Positions 6,649 to 13,742 of a stretch of DNA of 14,141 bases are shown in pieces. Position numbers and translations under genes: made by a program. A model generated the notes under the pieces. That model was given only the letters and a program-made list of their open reading frames with translations, made no database searches and had not been told where the DNA came from. How positions within the stretch are numbered: position 1 is the first letter of the stretch; the number at the start of each line of letters is the position of its first letter. The stretch comes from CAZOOA01 sp964581355 (GTDB lineage Bacteria; Bacillota; Dethiobacteria; DTU022; UBA8154): positions 1 to 14,141 of the forward strand of contig CAZOOA010000070.1 of assembly GCA_964581355.1 (NCBI GenBank), written 5' to 3'.

Positions 6649-7917
6649 ATGGATGCACAGGCCAAGGAAAAAATTAATACTTACCAGGTGGCCCAGGGGC
6701 GGGTGAAGCGGGCCGTGGAGCAGTTGGACCTTCCCGATGACGTCTACGAATGGCTGAAGTCGCCTGACCGGCTGGTGGAGTGCGCCCTCCCTGTGGAAAT
6801 GGACAACGGGAAAGTCCGCGTTTTCACTGGCTACCGCGCCCAGCACAACAACGTTATGGGCCCATACAAGGGAGGGATCCGTTACCATCCCGATGTGGAT
6901 GCGGATGAAACCAAGGCCCTTTCTATCTGGATGACCTTTAAATGCGCTGTCGCCCACGTTCCTTTCGGCGGTGGCAAAGGGGCCATCGCGGTAAATCCCC
7001 GTGAACTTTCAGTCAAGGAGCTGGAGCGGTTAAGCCGGCAGTATATGCAGGCCATGGCCCCGGTCCTGGGCCCGGAAAAGGATATCCCCGCCCCTGATGT
7101 CAATACCAATGCCCAGGTGATGGCCTGGATGGCCGACGAATACTGTAAGATCAGGCAGTTCAATGACTTTGGGGTCATTACGGGCAAACCCCTGGATGTG
7201 GGTGGCTGTGTGGGACGGGAGACCGCCACGGCGCGGGGGACATTTTACGCCGTCCGTGAAGCCGCCCGGGTGAAAAACATTGAACTGGACAAATCCTGTG
7301 CTGCCATTCAGGGCTACGGCAATGTGGGTTATTTCGCCGCCCATTTCCTCAACCAGGCGGGCTGCAGGATTGTGGCTGTAACCGATTCTTCGGGCGGCGC
7401 GTACAATCCCGACGGTTTGGATCCGTTAGCGCTCAAAGAGTATAAAAACGAGACGGGTTCGGTGAAAGGATTTCCCGGGTCGGATCAGATCACGACGGAA
7501 GAGCTTTACGCCATGGACTGCGAGATCATTATCCCGGCCGCCCTGGAAAACCAGATTACACCTGAAATCGCCAGCACGGTCAAAGCCAAGATTGTCGGCG
7601 AGGGCGCCAATGGCCCCACCACCCCCGAGGGTGACAAGGTCCTCAATGAGCGAGGCGTCCTGGTTGTGCCCGATATCCTGGCCAACAGCGGCGGTGTCAT
7701 TGTTTCTTACTTCGAATGGGTGCAGAACAATTACAACTACTACTGGCCGGAAGCGCAGATCGAGGAGCAGCTGCAGCGGAAGATGATGGAGGCCTTCAGC
7801 CAGATCTATGACTACCATTGTGAGTGCTCCGACGAGACGACCATGCGTGAAGCGGCTTTCATGTACGCCCTGAAACGCCTGGCCGAGGTAATGAAAGTTC
7901 GCGGTTGGTGGGGCTAG
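6649..7917 (+). CDS. gdhA: Glu/Leu/Phe/Val dehydrogenase family, glutamate dehydrogenase
   Basis: It catalyses reversible oxidative deamination of glutamate to 2-oxoglutarate and ammonia, linking amino-acid catabolism to central metabolism. The 422-residue length is that of hexameric bacterial GDHs. The substrate-binding N-terminal domain shows GPYKGGIRYHP (71-81, K74), MTFKCAVAHVPFGGGKG (95-111, K98 and catalytic K110) and PAPDVNT (148-154, D150). The Rossmann domain shows GYGNVG (222-227). An aspartate in VTDSSGG (D246) at the end of the second strand favours NAD+ over NADP+. AAGGAGG at 6632-6638 gives a 10-bp spacer to ATG 6649; an in-frame TTG at 6643 would leave only 4 bp, so ATG is preferred. 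It is followed after 126 bp by aor on the same strand with no terminator between them, so co-transcription is plausible. Confidence 0.95.
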   Translation: MDAQAKEKINTYQVAQGRVKRAVEQLDLPDDVYEWLKSPDRLVECALPVEMDNGKVRVFTGYRAQHNNVMGPYKGGIRYHPDVDADETKALSIWMTFKCAVAHVPFGGGKGAIAVNPRELSVKELERLSRQYMQAMAPVLGPEKDIPAPDVNTNAQVMAWMADEYCKIRQFNDFGVITGKPLDVGGCVGRETATARGTFYAVREAARVKNIELDKSCAAIQGYGNVGYFAAHFLNQAGCRIVAVTDSSGGAYNPDGLDPLALKEYKNETGSVKGFPGSDQITTEELYAMDCEIIIPAALENQITPEIASTVKAKIVGEGANGPTTPEGDKVLNERGVLVVPDILANSGGVIVSYFEWVQNNYNYYWPEAQIEEQLQRKMMEAFSQIYDYHCECSDETTMREAAFMYALKRLAEVMKVRGWWG

Positions 7918-8043
7918 AAATACTTCATTTCTATAGGAGTTTGCAGACAGGGATAAGCAGAAGGATCCGGAACTTCGAACCCGGACCCCGGAACGTGGAA
8001 ATTATTCCGCTTCCTTCTTATCATCCCGTGAGGAGGGAGAGCA

Positions 8044-9807
8044 ATGATTTACGGGAACCATGGAAAATTGCTGCGCATAAACCTGGAAGAAAAAAAATTT
8101 ACTGTGGAGGAAATCGGGGCGGAGGTGTTCCAGCGCTGCATCGGGGGCAAGGGGCTGGGCACCCATTTGCTCCTGGAAGAAGTTGACCCCAAAGTCGATC
8201 CCCTGGCCCCGGAAAACAAGATCATATTTACCACCGGCCCTGCCTGCGATACCCATATCGCCGCTTCTTCCCGCTACGGGGTTTTCAGCAAGTCCCCGCT
8301 TACGGGGATATATGCCGAATCCTATTCCGGGGGGCACGTGGCCCCGCAGATGAAGCGCAGCGGGTTTGATGCCTTCATCCTGGAAGGCAGTTCATCTACC
8401 CCGGTCTATCTGCACATTAACAACGGCGGGGTGACTTTCCACGAGGCCGACAACCTCTGGGGCCTGGATAGTTACCAGGCCGAGGACCGGATGAAAGAAG
8501 AGGTAGGTATCAAAGCGGCTCAGGCCCTGGTTATCGGTCCTGCCGGGGAAAACCTGGTCAAATTTGCCTGTATCAAGAATAACTACTGGCGTTCAGCGGG
8601 ACGCGGCGGGATGGGTGCGGTCCTGGGTTCCAAAAAGATCAAGGGCCTGGTTTTCAGCGGCGATGTCCGGGCCCCCCAGGCCGATCCCGAGCTGTTGAAA
8701 CAATACATCAGCGACCTGAAAGAAAAAGGCCGGGATAACCCCGGCGTCAAAGCCTATTACACCTATGGCACGCCCATGATGGTCGCCATGCTCAACGAAG
8801 TCAATTCTTTTCCCACCCGCTACTGGCACCAGGGAAAGATGGAAAACTGGCAGCAGATCAGCGCCGAAACCATGCAGGATACCATGGAAGTCCGCTCCAA
8901 GGCCTGCCGGGGCTGCTTTATGGCCTGCGGCAAGCTCACCACGGTACTCCAGGGTCGTCACCGGGGATTGCAGATCGAAGGCCCTGAGTTTGAGACCATT
9001 TATGCCCTTGGAGGGCTGTGCTGTATCGACTCCCTGGAAGAGATCGTCTATTTAAATGATCTCTGTGACCGCCTGGGCCTGGATACCATCAGCGCCGGGA
9101 ACCTGGCCGCTTTCGCCATGGAAGCCGGAGTGAAAGGTAAGCTGGAAGACGCTCCCCAGTATGGCGACGTCGATGCCGTTGCCCGGTTGTTTAATGACAT
9201 TGCGAGCCGCAGGGGGTTGGGTGAGCTGTTATCCCAGGGAATCGTGGCTGCTTCCGCCCGCCTGGGCCTGGAAGACCTGGCCATCCACGTCAAAGGGATG
9301 GAACCACCGGGCTATGACCCCCGCTACCTGAAAGGGATGGGGTTGGGCTACGCTATATCCGACCGGGGCGCCTGCCACCTGCGGGCCACATTCTACAAGC
9401 CGGAGTTAAGCGGGATGATTCCACCGGAGCAGGTGGAAGGCAAGGCCGAACTGTTTATCGATTTTGAGAACCGTATGACCCTGTTCGACTGCCTGATCTA
9501 CTGCCGCTTTTACCGGGATATGGTCACCTGGGATGACCTGGCTGTTGTCGTGGAGGCCACCACGGGGCAGAAGCGAAACAAAGAGGAACTTAAATCCATC
9601 GCCAATGATATTGTATCCCGGGCCCGCCGTTTCAACCTGGAAGCAGGTGTAACTAGGGCCGACGACACCCTGCCCGCCCGCTTTTTCGACGAACCACTGG
9701 ACAAAGCAGGGCAGCAGGTGATTACCCGGCAGGAATTGGACTTCATGGTCGGGGAATACTACCGGCTGCGCGGCTGGGATGAACAGGGCGTTCCCCCTGC
9801 GGAATAG
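8044..9807 (+). CDS. aor: aldehyde:ferredoxin oxidoreductase (tungsten/molybdopterin enzyme)
   Basis: This cytoplasmic enzyme oxidises aldehydes to carboxylates, reducing ferredoxin, at a tungsten (or molybdenum) bis-pyranopterin centre. The protein has 587 residues; family members are about 600. The N-terminal domain carries IGGKGLGTHLL (33-43) and ESYSGGHVAPQMKRSGFDA (92-110). The [4Fe-4S] ligands are C288-x2-C291-x3-C295 plus C487 near the C-terminal part. Pterin motif DxxGLD is intact at D342-D347; its partner, normally DxxGLC, reads D482-C-L-I-Y-C487, so the acid and the cysteine are kept but GL is lost. GAGGAGGG ends 5 bp before ATG 8044. No small ferredoxin-like subunit gene is adjacent. 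Its pairing with gdhA suggests oxidation of aldehydes derived from amino-acid 2-oxoacids, or the reverse reduction of acids. Substrate is not determinable from sequence. Confidence 0.95.
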   Translation: MIYGNHGKLLRINLEEKKFTVEEIGAEVFQRCIGGKGLGTHLLLEEVDPKVDPLAPENKIIFTTGPACDTHIAASSRYGVFSKSPLTGIYAESYSGGHVAPQMKRSGFDAFILEGSSSTPVYLHINNGGVTFHEADNLWGLDSYQAEDRMKEEVGIKAAQALVIGPAGENLVKFACIKNNYWRSAGRGGMGAVLGSKKIKGLVFSGDVRAPQADPELLKQYISDLKEKGRDNPGVKAYYTYGTPMMVAMLNEVNSFPTRYWHQGKMENWQQISAETMQDTMEVRSKACRGCFMACGKLTTVLQGRHRGLQIEGPEFETIYALGGLCCIDSLEEIVYLNDLCDRLGLDTISAGNLAAFAMEAGVKGKLEDAPQYGDVDAVARLFNDIASRRGLGELLSQGIVAASARLGLEDLAIHVKGMEPPGYDPRYLKGMGLGYAISDRGACHLRATFYKPELSGMIPPEQVEGKAELFIDFENRMTLFDCLIYCRFYRDMVTWDDLAVVVEATTGQKRNKEELKSIANDIVSRARRFNLEAGVTRADDTLPARFFDEPLDKAGQQVITRQELDFMVGEYYRLRGWDEQGVPPAE

Positions 9808-9879
9808 AGGCGAAAACCCCGTTCCAGATAGCTTTTGTGTGATCTATGTGGATCGCCAGGAACTTGGCCCTTCGCCTCT
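9806..9879 (+). other. nested stem-loop at the 3' end of aor, containing its stop codon
   Basis: AGAGGCGAA (9806-9814) pairs perfectly with TTCGCCTCT (9871-9879), and the first two bases belong to the aor TAG stop. Inside it GTTCC (9821-9825) pairs with GGAAC (9859-9863), and inside that ATAG (9828-9831) can pair with CTAT (9844-9847). The whole forms a 74-nt irregular hairpin that ends 12 nt before the terminator stem. It may protect the mRNA 3' end or be part of a small RNA. Confidence 0.5.
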
Positions 9880-9891
9880 CATCATATCCTT

Positions 9892-9925
9892 AGCCCGGGA
9901 CAATATTTTTTGCCCCGGGTTTTTT
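9892..9925 (+). terminator. rho-independent terminator after aor
   Basis: CCCGGG at 9894-9899 pairs with CCCGGG at 9914-9919, extended by G-U and A-U pairs to 9892/9921, around a 14-nt A/T-rich middle that can add three more pairs. Six T follow directly (9920-9925). This is a standard intrinsic terminator and ends the gdhA-aor transcription unit. Confidence 0.85.
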
Positions 9926-9950
9926 CATTTTGATCAAGATGTGGTAAAAT
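9922..9950 (+). promoter_or_regulatory. extended -10 promoter of the 405-aa membrane protein gene
   Basis: TTTTCA (9922-9927), a 17-bp spacer and TAAAAT (9945-9950) form the promoter. The bases TGG directly before the -10 give the extended TGn element that compensates for a weak -35. The -35 overlaps the T-run of the aor terminator. Transcription would begin near 9957, about 50 nt ahead of the gene. Confidence 0.55.
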
Positions 9951-9971
9951 AATGAGGTGATCAAGTGGTGG
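9931..9971 (+). promoter_or_regulatory. direct repeat TGATCAAGnnGTGG flanking the -10 element, candidate operator
   Basis: Copies at 9931-9944 and 9958-9971 are identical at 12 of 14 positions and start 27 bp apart. One lies in the -35/-10 spacer and the other at the predicted transcription start. Each contains the palindrome TGATCA. This is a typical place for a repressor to act. The regulator is unknown. Confidence 0.4.
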
Positions 9972-10008
9972 TGTTCTAAAGAGTTTTCTGGTAAAGGACA
10001 GGTGAGCA

Positions 10009-11226
10009 ATGTATCGTTTCGTTCCCCGTTCCCAGATAGATGTCCAGTGGCGCCTGCAGCGTTTCTGGGTTGTCGTGATCGCTGCATCCATGCTGGGTGC
10101 GGTCCATGCAGGCATTAATCTGCCCCCGGCCGCAGTCAGTTCGGCTCACCCCGTCGTGGTTTTGCTGCTGCTGGCCGGTCTCAGTGCTGCTCTGGTTTTG
10201 TTTCCGCTGTTTTTTGTCCTGCTGCCATTTCGCTATTCCCTTTACGGGTTTGCCGGATGTGCTGCCGTGTTGGGCTTGCTCTGGGTTATTTCACCGGCGC
10301 TTTTTTCCCTGCTGTTTTCCATGTTAGCTGTGCTGGCCCTGCCGCTGTATGGGACCCTGCTGTTTTTGATTATTCCCTGTGAAAACCATCTGGACCAGCA
10401 ACCTGTTGCCGGTAAAGAAGACCTGGATGCCGTGGCCCGCTCCCTGGAACTGGATAAAACTCATTTCCTGCATTCCACCCTGCGGCTTGTCAGCGCCTTT
10501 TTCTGGGCCCTAGCCGGCGGGCTGTTGGCCCGGGGACTTTTTGCCGCTTCGGGCCCGGAAACTGTGCCGGCAGTTTTGAGCAGTATCAATTTTTTTCTCC
10601 CCCTGGCCCTGATTTCCTTCTGGGCCTTCCGCTACCGCACTTCTTGCGCCAATGAAAATGACCAGGCCCCTGTCCTGGCCGAACCGCTGCCCTGGCCCTG
10701 GGGACTGCCCAACCCTGTGGGCTTGCCCCGTTTTGACGGCCGCAGCCTTTCCACGTTTTTGTTCGGTCCCGCCACAAAGCTGGCTCTGATCGTGCTGGTG
10801 GTCCTGCTGCCCACCGGGGCCGTCAGAGATATGCTGGCCACGGAAAGCCAGCTTCTAAACCGGATGGAGTTGCTGCTGGGCAGCCGTCCCCGCCCGCTGG
10901 AGTTTGCCGTGGGCTATCCCCTGGCCCTATTGGGCCTGTACCTGAAAGGCCGCCCGGAGCCGGGACAAACCGGGCGCCTCGCCAAGGTGTTTTCTGCAAC
11001 AGGCGTTTTGGCGCTGCTTTCCCTTTCCGGCGCTTTTATCCGCCCGGAACTCTCCATCCCCTCGGCTTTCTGGGGCGGAGTACACAGCCTCTGGCTGGGT
11101 CTGGTCCTGGGCTTTGCCCTGCTGTTTACCTGGAAACGGTTCAAGTTTTTACTCCTGCTTTACCGGTTGTACCAGCATATGGAAGAACAAAAGAAAAAGG
11201 GAAAGAAAAAGCCGGGCAAGGAGTAA
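10009..11226 (+). CDS. polytopic membrane protein of unknown function
   Basis: I do not recognise the family of this 405-residue protein. It has about nine to ten hydrophobic segments: roughly 19-35, 49-74, 77-96, 98-123, 158-180, 190-207, 255-270, 297-312, 328-343 and 357-385. A hydrophilic stretch at 125-155 (ENHLDQQPVAGKEDLDAVAR) and a proline-rich loop at about 217-247 (LPWPWGLPNPVGLP) interrupt them. The C-terminus is a very basic tail (KKKGKKKPGKE), expected to be cytoplasmic. No catalytic motif, ATP-binding site or transporter signature was seen. The ATG at 10009 has AAAGGA about 10 bp upstream. It has its own promoter and operator-like repeats, and a 244-bp gap separates it from the recombinases, so it probably belongs to neither flanking group. 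Confidence 0.75.
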   Translation: MYRFVPRSQIDVQWRLQRFWVVVIAASMLGAVHAGINLPPAAVSSAHPVVVLLLLAGLSAALVLFPLFFVLLPFRYSLYGFAGCAAVLGLLWVISPALFSLLFSMLAVLALPLYGTLLFLIIPCENHLDQQPVAGKEDLDAVARSLELDKTHFLHSTLRLVSAFFWALAGGLLARGLFAASGPETVPAVLSSINFFLPLALISFWAFRYRTSCANENDQAPVLAEPLPWPWGLPNPVGLPRFDGRSLSTFLFGPATKLALIVLVVLLPTGAVRDMLATESQLLNRMELLLGSRPRPLEFAVGYPLALLGLYLKGRPEPGQTGRLAKVFSATGVLALLSLSGAFIRPELSIPSAFWGGVHSLWLGLVLGFALLFTWKRFKFLLLLYRLYQHMEEQKKKGKKKPGKE

Positions 11227-11328
11227 GCGGGTATAACTGAGGCGTTATTATTCCTGGCTTTTCGCAGGCGGAGCCGTGGCGAGGGTTCGAGCGTTTCCGG
11301 GACAAAAGGAAGGAACAAAAGTTAAAGC

Positions 11329-11398
11329 GCCAGAACCGTCTGGCTGCCTCCTGCTTTGCCAACCCCTCTGCTTCCAGATTTGTGGGCAAAACAGGCGG
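11329..11398 (+). other. two consecutive stem-loops in the leader of the first recombinase gene
   Basis: GCCAGA-accg-TCTGGC (11329-11344) is a perfect 6-bp hairpin. Two bases later, the 14-base arms at 11347-11360 (CCTCCTGCTTTGCC) and 11385-11398 (GGCAAAACAGGCGG) pair at 12 of 14 positions around a 24-nt loop. No T-run follows, so they are not a terminator. The first hairpin also matches the AGAACCGTCC-type repeats seen at 4274-4383. They could be a regulatory leader, a recombinase binding site or a repeat remnant. Confidence 0.45.
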
Positions 11399-11470
11399 AG
11401 CAATAAAAATTAAGAGCTCGTAACGGAAGTAACAGATAACAGACTTTGTCCTCCAGGTGGTGAGCGTTCT

Positions 11471-12403
11471 TTGCAGCCGATCCAGAAACTGATCGATGAA
11501 TTTATGGACTACTTGATGGTGGAGTTGAACCGTTCCCCGGTCACCTGCAGGGGGTACAGGGTCGACCTGGGCATTTTTACAACCTTCCTGGAGGCGCAAG
11601 GGCTGGGCTGCGCCGCCCCGGAAGATTTGACACCCGAGCTTTTGGGACAGTACCTGCGCTACCTGACCCGGGACCGGGGCAACCAGGCCAATACCCTGCG
11701 CCGGCGTGTGACGGCCCTGAAATCGTTTTTTAACTTCCTGGTGGATTCGGAGTACCTGGAAAAAAACCCTGCTGAAAACCTGCCCAGCCCCAAAAGGCCG
11801 CAAAAGCATCCCCGACACCTGCAGCGGGAGGAGATCGAAAAACTGTTTAGCATCGCGGGCAAAACCGACACGGCAGCCGGCTTGCGGGACAAGACCGCCC
11901 TGATGTTTATCTACTATACCGGGGTTCGGGTCAGCGAGCTGGTCCATATCCACAGGGATGACCTGGACCTGGAAAAAGGATTTGTGAAAATTGTCAAGGG
12001 CAAGGGGGGCCGTTTCCGCCAGGTTCCTCTTCACGCAAGGTTGACAGAGCAGGTCCAGCAGTACCTGGCCGGGGCGCCTGAGCTGGCCCAGGGCCATTTG
12101 TTCTGCAACCGCCAGGGCAGGCAGATCAGTGCCGACTATATCCACCACATCTTAGCCGAATGCGCTGTTAAGGCCGGCCTGGAAAAAAAAGTGACCCCGC
12201 ATATGCTCAGGCATTCTTTCGCCACTCATCTTTACCGTGAGGAGGTGGACATCAACACCCTGGGCAAACTGCTGGGGCACGCCGGCATCCGCACCACTTC
12301 CATCTACACCCACACCGATTTAAAACACCTGCGGGAAGGGGTGGAAAGGCTCAACATCTCCAGCAAGCTGGAGACCCTCCTGTTCGATGGCGCGGAAAAC
12401 TAA
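11471..12403 (+). CDS. tyrosine recombinase, XerC/XerD-like (first of a tandem pair)
   Basis: Site-specific recombinase of the phage-integrase family, which breaks and rejoins DNA through a covalent phosphotyrosine. The 310-residue protein has the Xer layout: an N-terminal SAM-like core-binding domain (about 5-95) and a C-terminal catalytic domain (about 115-300). All active-site residues are present: R153 in TGVRVSE, K178 in VKGKGG, H244 and R247 in TPHMLRHSFATHL, H270 in LLGHAG, and nucleophile Y279 in SIYTHT. The TTG start at 11471 has AGGTGG about 10 bp upstream; no in-frame ATG precedes residue 12. It is followed 122 bp downstream by a paralogue on the same strand. It may resolve chromosome dimers or act in a mobile or invertible element; nearby attachment sites were not found. 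Confidence 0.92.
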   Translation: MQPIQKLIDEFMDYLMVELNRSPVTCRGYRVDLGIFTTFLEAQGLGCAAPEDLTPELLGQYLRYLTRDRGNQANTLRRRVTALKSFFNFLVDSEYLEKNPAENLPSPKRPQKHPRHLQREEIEKLFSIAGKTDTAAGLRDKTALMFIYYTGVRVSELVHIHRDDLDLEKGFVKIVKGKGGRFRQVPLHARLTEQVQQYLAGAPELAQGHLFCNRQGRQISADYIHHILAECAVKAGLEKKVTPHMLRHSFATHLYREEVDINTLGKLLGHAGIRTTSIYTHTDLKHLREGVERLNISSKLETLLFDGAEN

Positions 12404-12525
12404 ATTCTGCTGCAAAAAATTCATTTACCGGGCAGTTAGCTTCAAGTACGGGCAGCACCAATATTGGCACAAGGAGCAAGCACAGTTTTGCGTATTTTAG
12501 ACAGCAGAAACGAAGGGAGAAAAAA

Positions 12526-13449
12526 GTGAACCTGCATACAGTCATCGAACAGTACCTGGAATACCTGCAGTACGAACAGCATGGCAGCCCCAGCACCGTC
12601 TACCTGCGCTGGTCCCACTTGAACATATTCAGCAGGTACATGGAAGAAGAGCAGGGGGTGGAGGATATCCAGGAAATCAAGATCCACCATCTGAGAAACT
12701 ATCTGGCCTTCCTGCGCACTGAGGCGGATTACCAGCCCGTTTCCCTGGAGAGCATGATTTCCAGCTTGAGAGCCCTTTACACCTTTGCTGTCCAGCGGGA
12801 ACTGATCCAGTCCAATCTTGCCCGGAAGCTAAAAAAACCCCGGGTGGAGAAAAAAGAAATAGAACATTTTTCCTGGGAAGAAGTGGAGTCCCTGTTCCTG
12901 GCTGTGGAACCGGGTCCTGCATACTTGCGGGACCTCTGTATTTTGCTTTTCTTCTATTATAGTGGTCTCAGGCTGGAAGAGCTGCAGCACATCCAAGTGA
13001 AAGATTTCTGTCAAGATCTTTCTGAACTGTACGTGGAAAAAGGGAAGGGAGATAAGTCCAGGCTGCTTCCTGTGCATCCGTTTTTGCAGCGGGTGCTGGA
13101 GCTATACATAAAAGAAAGAGCCGGGCAGGCTGTTAATTCAAATTATCTTTTCCCCGGCAAAGGGGACAAACCGCTGGGCAAGAGCCGGATCTACCGCATT
13201 GTGCGGGGATGCGGCGAACGGGCAGGGGTGAAAAAGCGGGTTTCGCCCCACACCTTCAGGCATTCCTTTGCCACCCACCTGCACCAGAAAGGGGTGGATA
13301 TCAACCGGCTGGCCCAGTTGCTGGGGCATGCCAACATAGAAAAAACGGCAATTTATACCCATACCGAGGAAAAGGAACTGACAGCTGCGGTGTTAAAGCT
13401 GAAGGAAAGCGAAGTCGCCTGGGGGGTAACCAGGAAAAAGCGGCTTTAG
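12526..13449 (+). CDS. tyrosine recombinase, XerC/XerD-like (second of a tandem pair)
   Basis: A 307-residue phage-integrase-family recombinase, clearly paralogous to the gene before it in the catalytic core but divergent in the N-terminal DNA-binding domain. The catalytic set is complete: R149 in SGLRLEE, K174 in EKGKGD, H242 and R245 in SPHTFRHSFATHL, H268 in LLGHAN, and Y277 in AIYTHT. The GTG start at 12526 has GAAGGGAG about 6 bp upstream. The C-terminal tail ends in VTRKKRL. A strong terminator follows within 12 bp. Two intact, unequal recombinases in tandem could work as a heteromer, as XerC and XerD do, or each on its own site. The 122-bp spacer holds only a CCAATATTGG palindrome (12458-12467). 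Confidence 0.92.
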   Translation: MNLHTVIEQYLEYLQYEQHGSPSTVYLRWSHLNIFSRYMEEEQGVEDIQEIKIHHLRNYLAFLRTEADYQPVSLESMISSLRALYTFAVQRELIQSNLARKLKKPRVEKKEIEHFSWEEVESLFLAVEPGPAYLRDLCILLFFYYSGLRLEELQHIQVKDFCQDLSELYVEKGKGDKSRLLPVHPFLQRVLELYIKERAGQAVNSNYLFPGKGDKPLGKSRIYRIVRGCGERAGVKKRVSPHTFRHSFATHLHQKGVDINRLAQLLGHANIEKTAIYTHTEEKELTAAVLKLKESEVAWGVTRKKRL

Positions 13450-13456
13450 TGAAAAG

Positions 13457-13491
13457 CAAAAAAACGGGAGGCCAAATGGCACTCCCGTTTT
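13457..13491. terminator. bidirectional intrinsic terminator
   Basis: AAAACGGGAG (13461-13470) pairs perfectly with CTCCCGTTTT (13482-13491), with an inner GCC-aaat-GGC extension and one bulged A. A-run on the left and T-run on the right let it act on both strands. It ends the recombinase operon and, from the other side, the leftward TumE cluster. A second small stem GCCT-aaac-AGGC (13500-13511) abuts the stop of the leftward gene. Confidence 0.85.
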
Positions 13492-13511
13492 ATAAAAATG
13501 CCTAAACAGGC

Positions 13512-13706
13512 TTAGTTGAGCTGTTCCTTTAGCTTCCGGATTGTTTCAGTGGAAAGCTCGGTGATTTCCGCTATTATGTCAATTTCCATATTTTTTCCCA
13601 GCATTTTTTTCGCTACTTCAAGCTTGCTTTCCTCTACCCCTTTTGCTCTGGCTTCTTTTTGCAAATCCTGGTATAAATCTTGAAATGGTTGAGCCATTTT
13701 TAACAC
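13512..13706 (-). CDS. small protein resembling the C-terminal tail of Rpn/PD-(D/E)XK transposase-nucleases
   Basis: A 64-residue, highly charged helical protein. KGVEESKLEVAKKML (about 22-36) followed by IDIIAEITELSTETIRKLKE (42-61) resembles the C-terminal end of Rpn-type recombination-promoting nucleases and related PD-(D/E)XK transposase-family proteins, where it forms a small helix-turn-helix-like tail. The nuclease domain is absent. The GTG at 13706 is an uncertain start: there is no good ribosome binding site, and the frame is open up to the TAG stop of the upstream TumE gene at 13745, giving at most 76 residues. It may be a decayed fragment, or a small DNA-binding or antitoxin-like protein translated by coupling with the TumE gene. 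I cannot decide between these. Confidence 0.5.
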   Translation of the reverse strand: MLKMAQPFQDLYQDLQKEARAKGVEESKLEVAKKMLGKNMEIDIIAEITELSTETIRKLKEQLN

Positions 13707-13742
13707 ATCCCGAATCAGTTTTTTCTCCGGTCTTGCAAGCCT

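Noticed and set aside
7918..8043. Possible molybdenum/tungsten cofactor riboswitch ahead of aor
   Set aside because: Two small hairpins exist (7966-7985 and 7989-8009, 5-bp stems), but 126 bp with only these stems does not show the conserved layout of the Moco RNA as I know it. A covariance-model search would decide.
11227..11470. Known riboswitch (c-di-GMP, c-di-AMP) in the recombinase leader
   Set aside because: The characteristic conserved words of these classes were not found; only generic hairpins are present.
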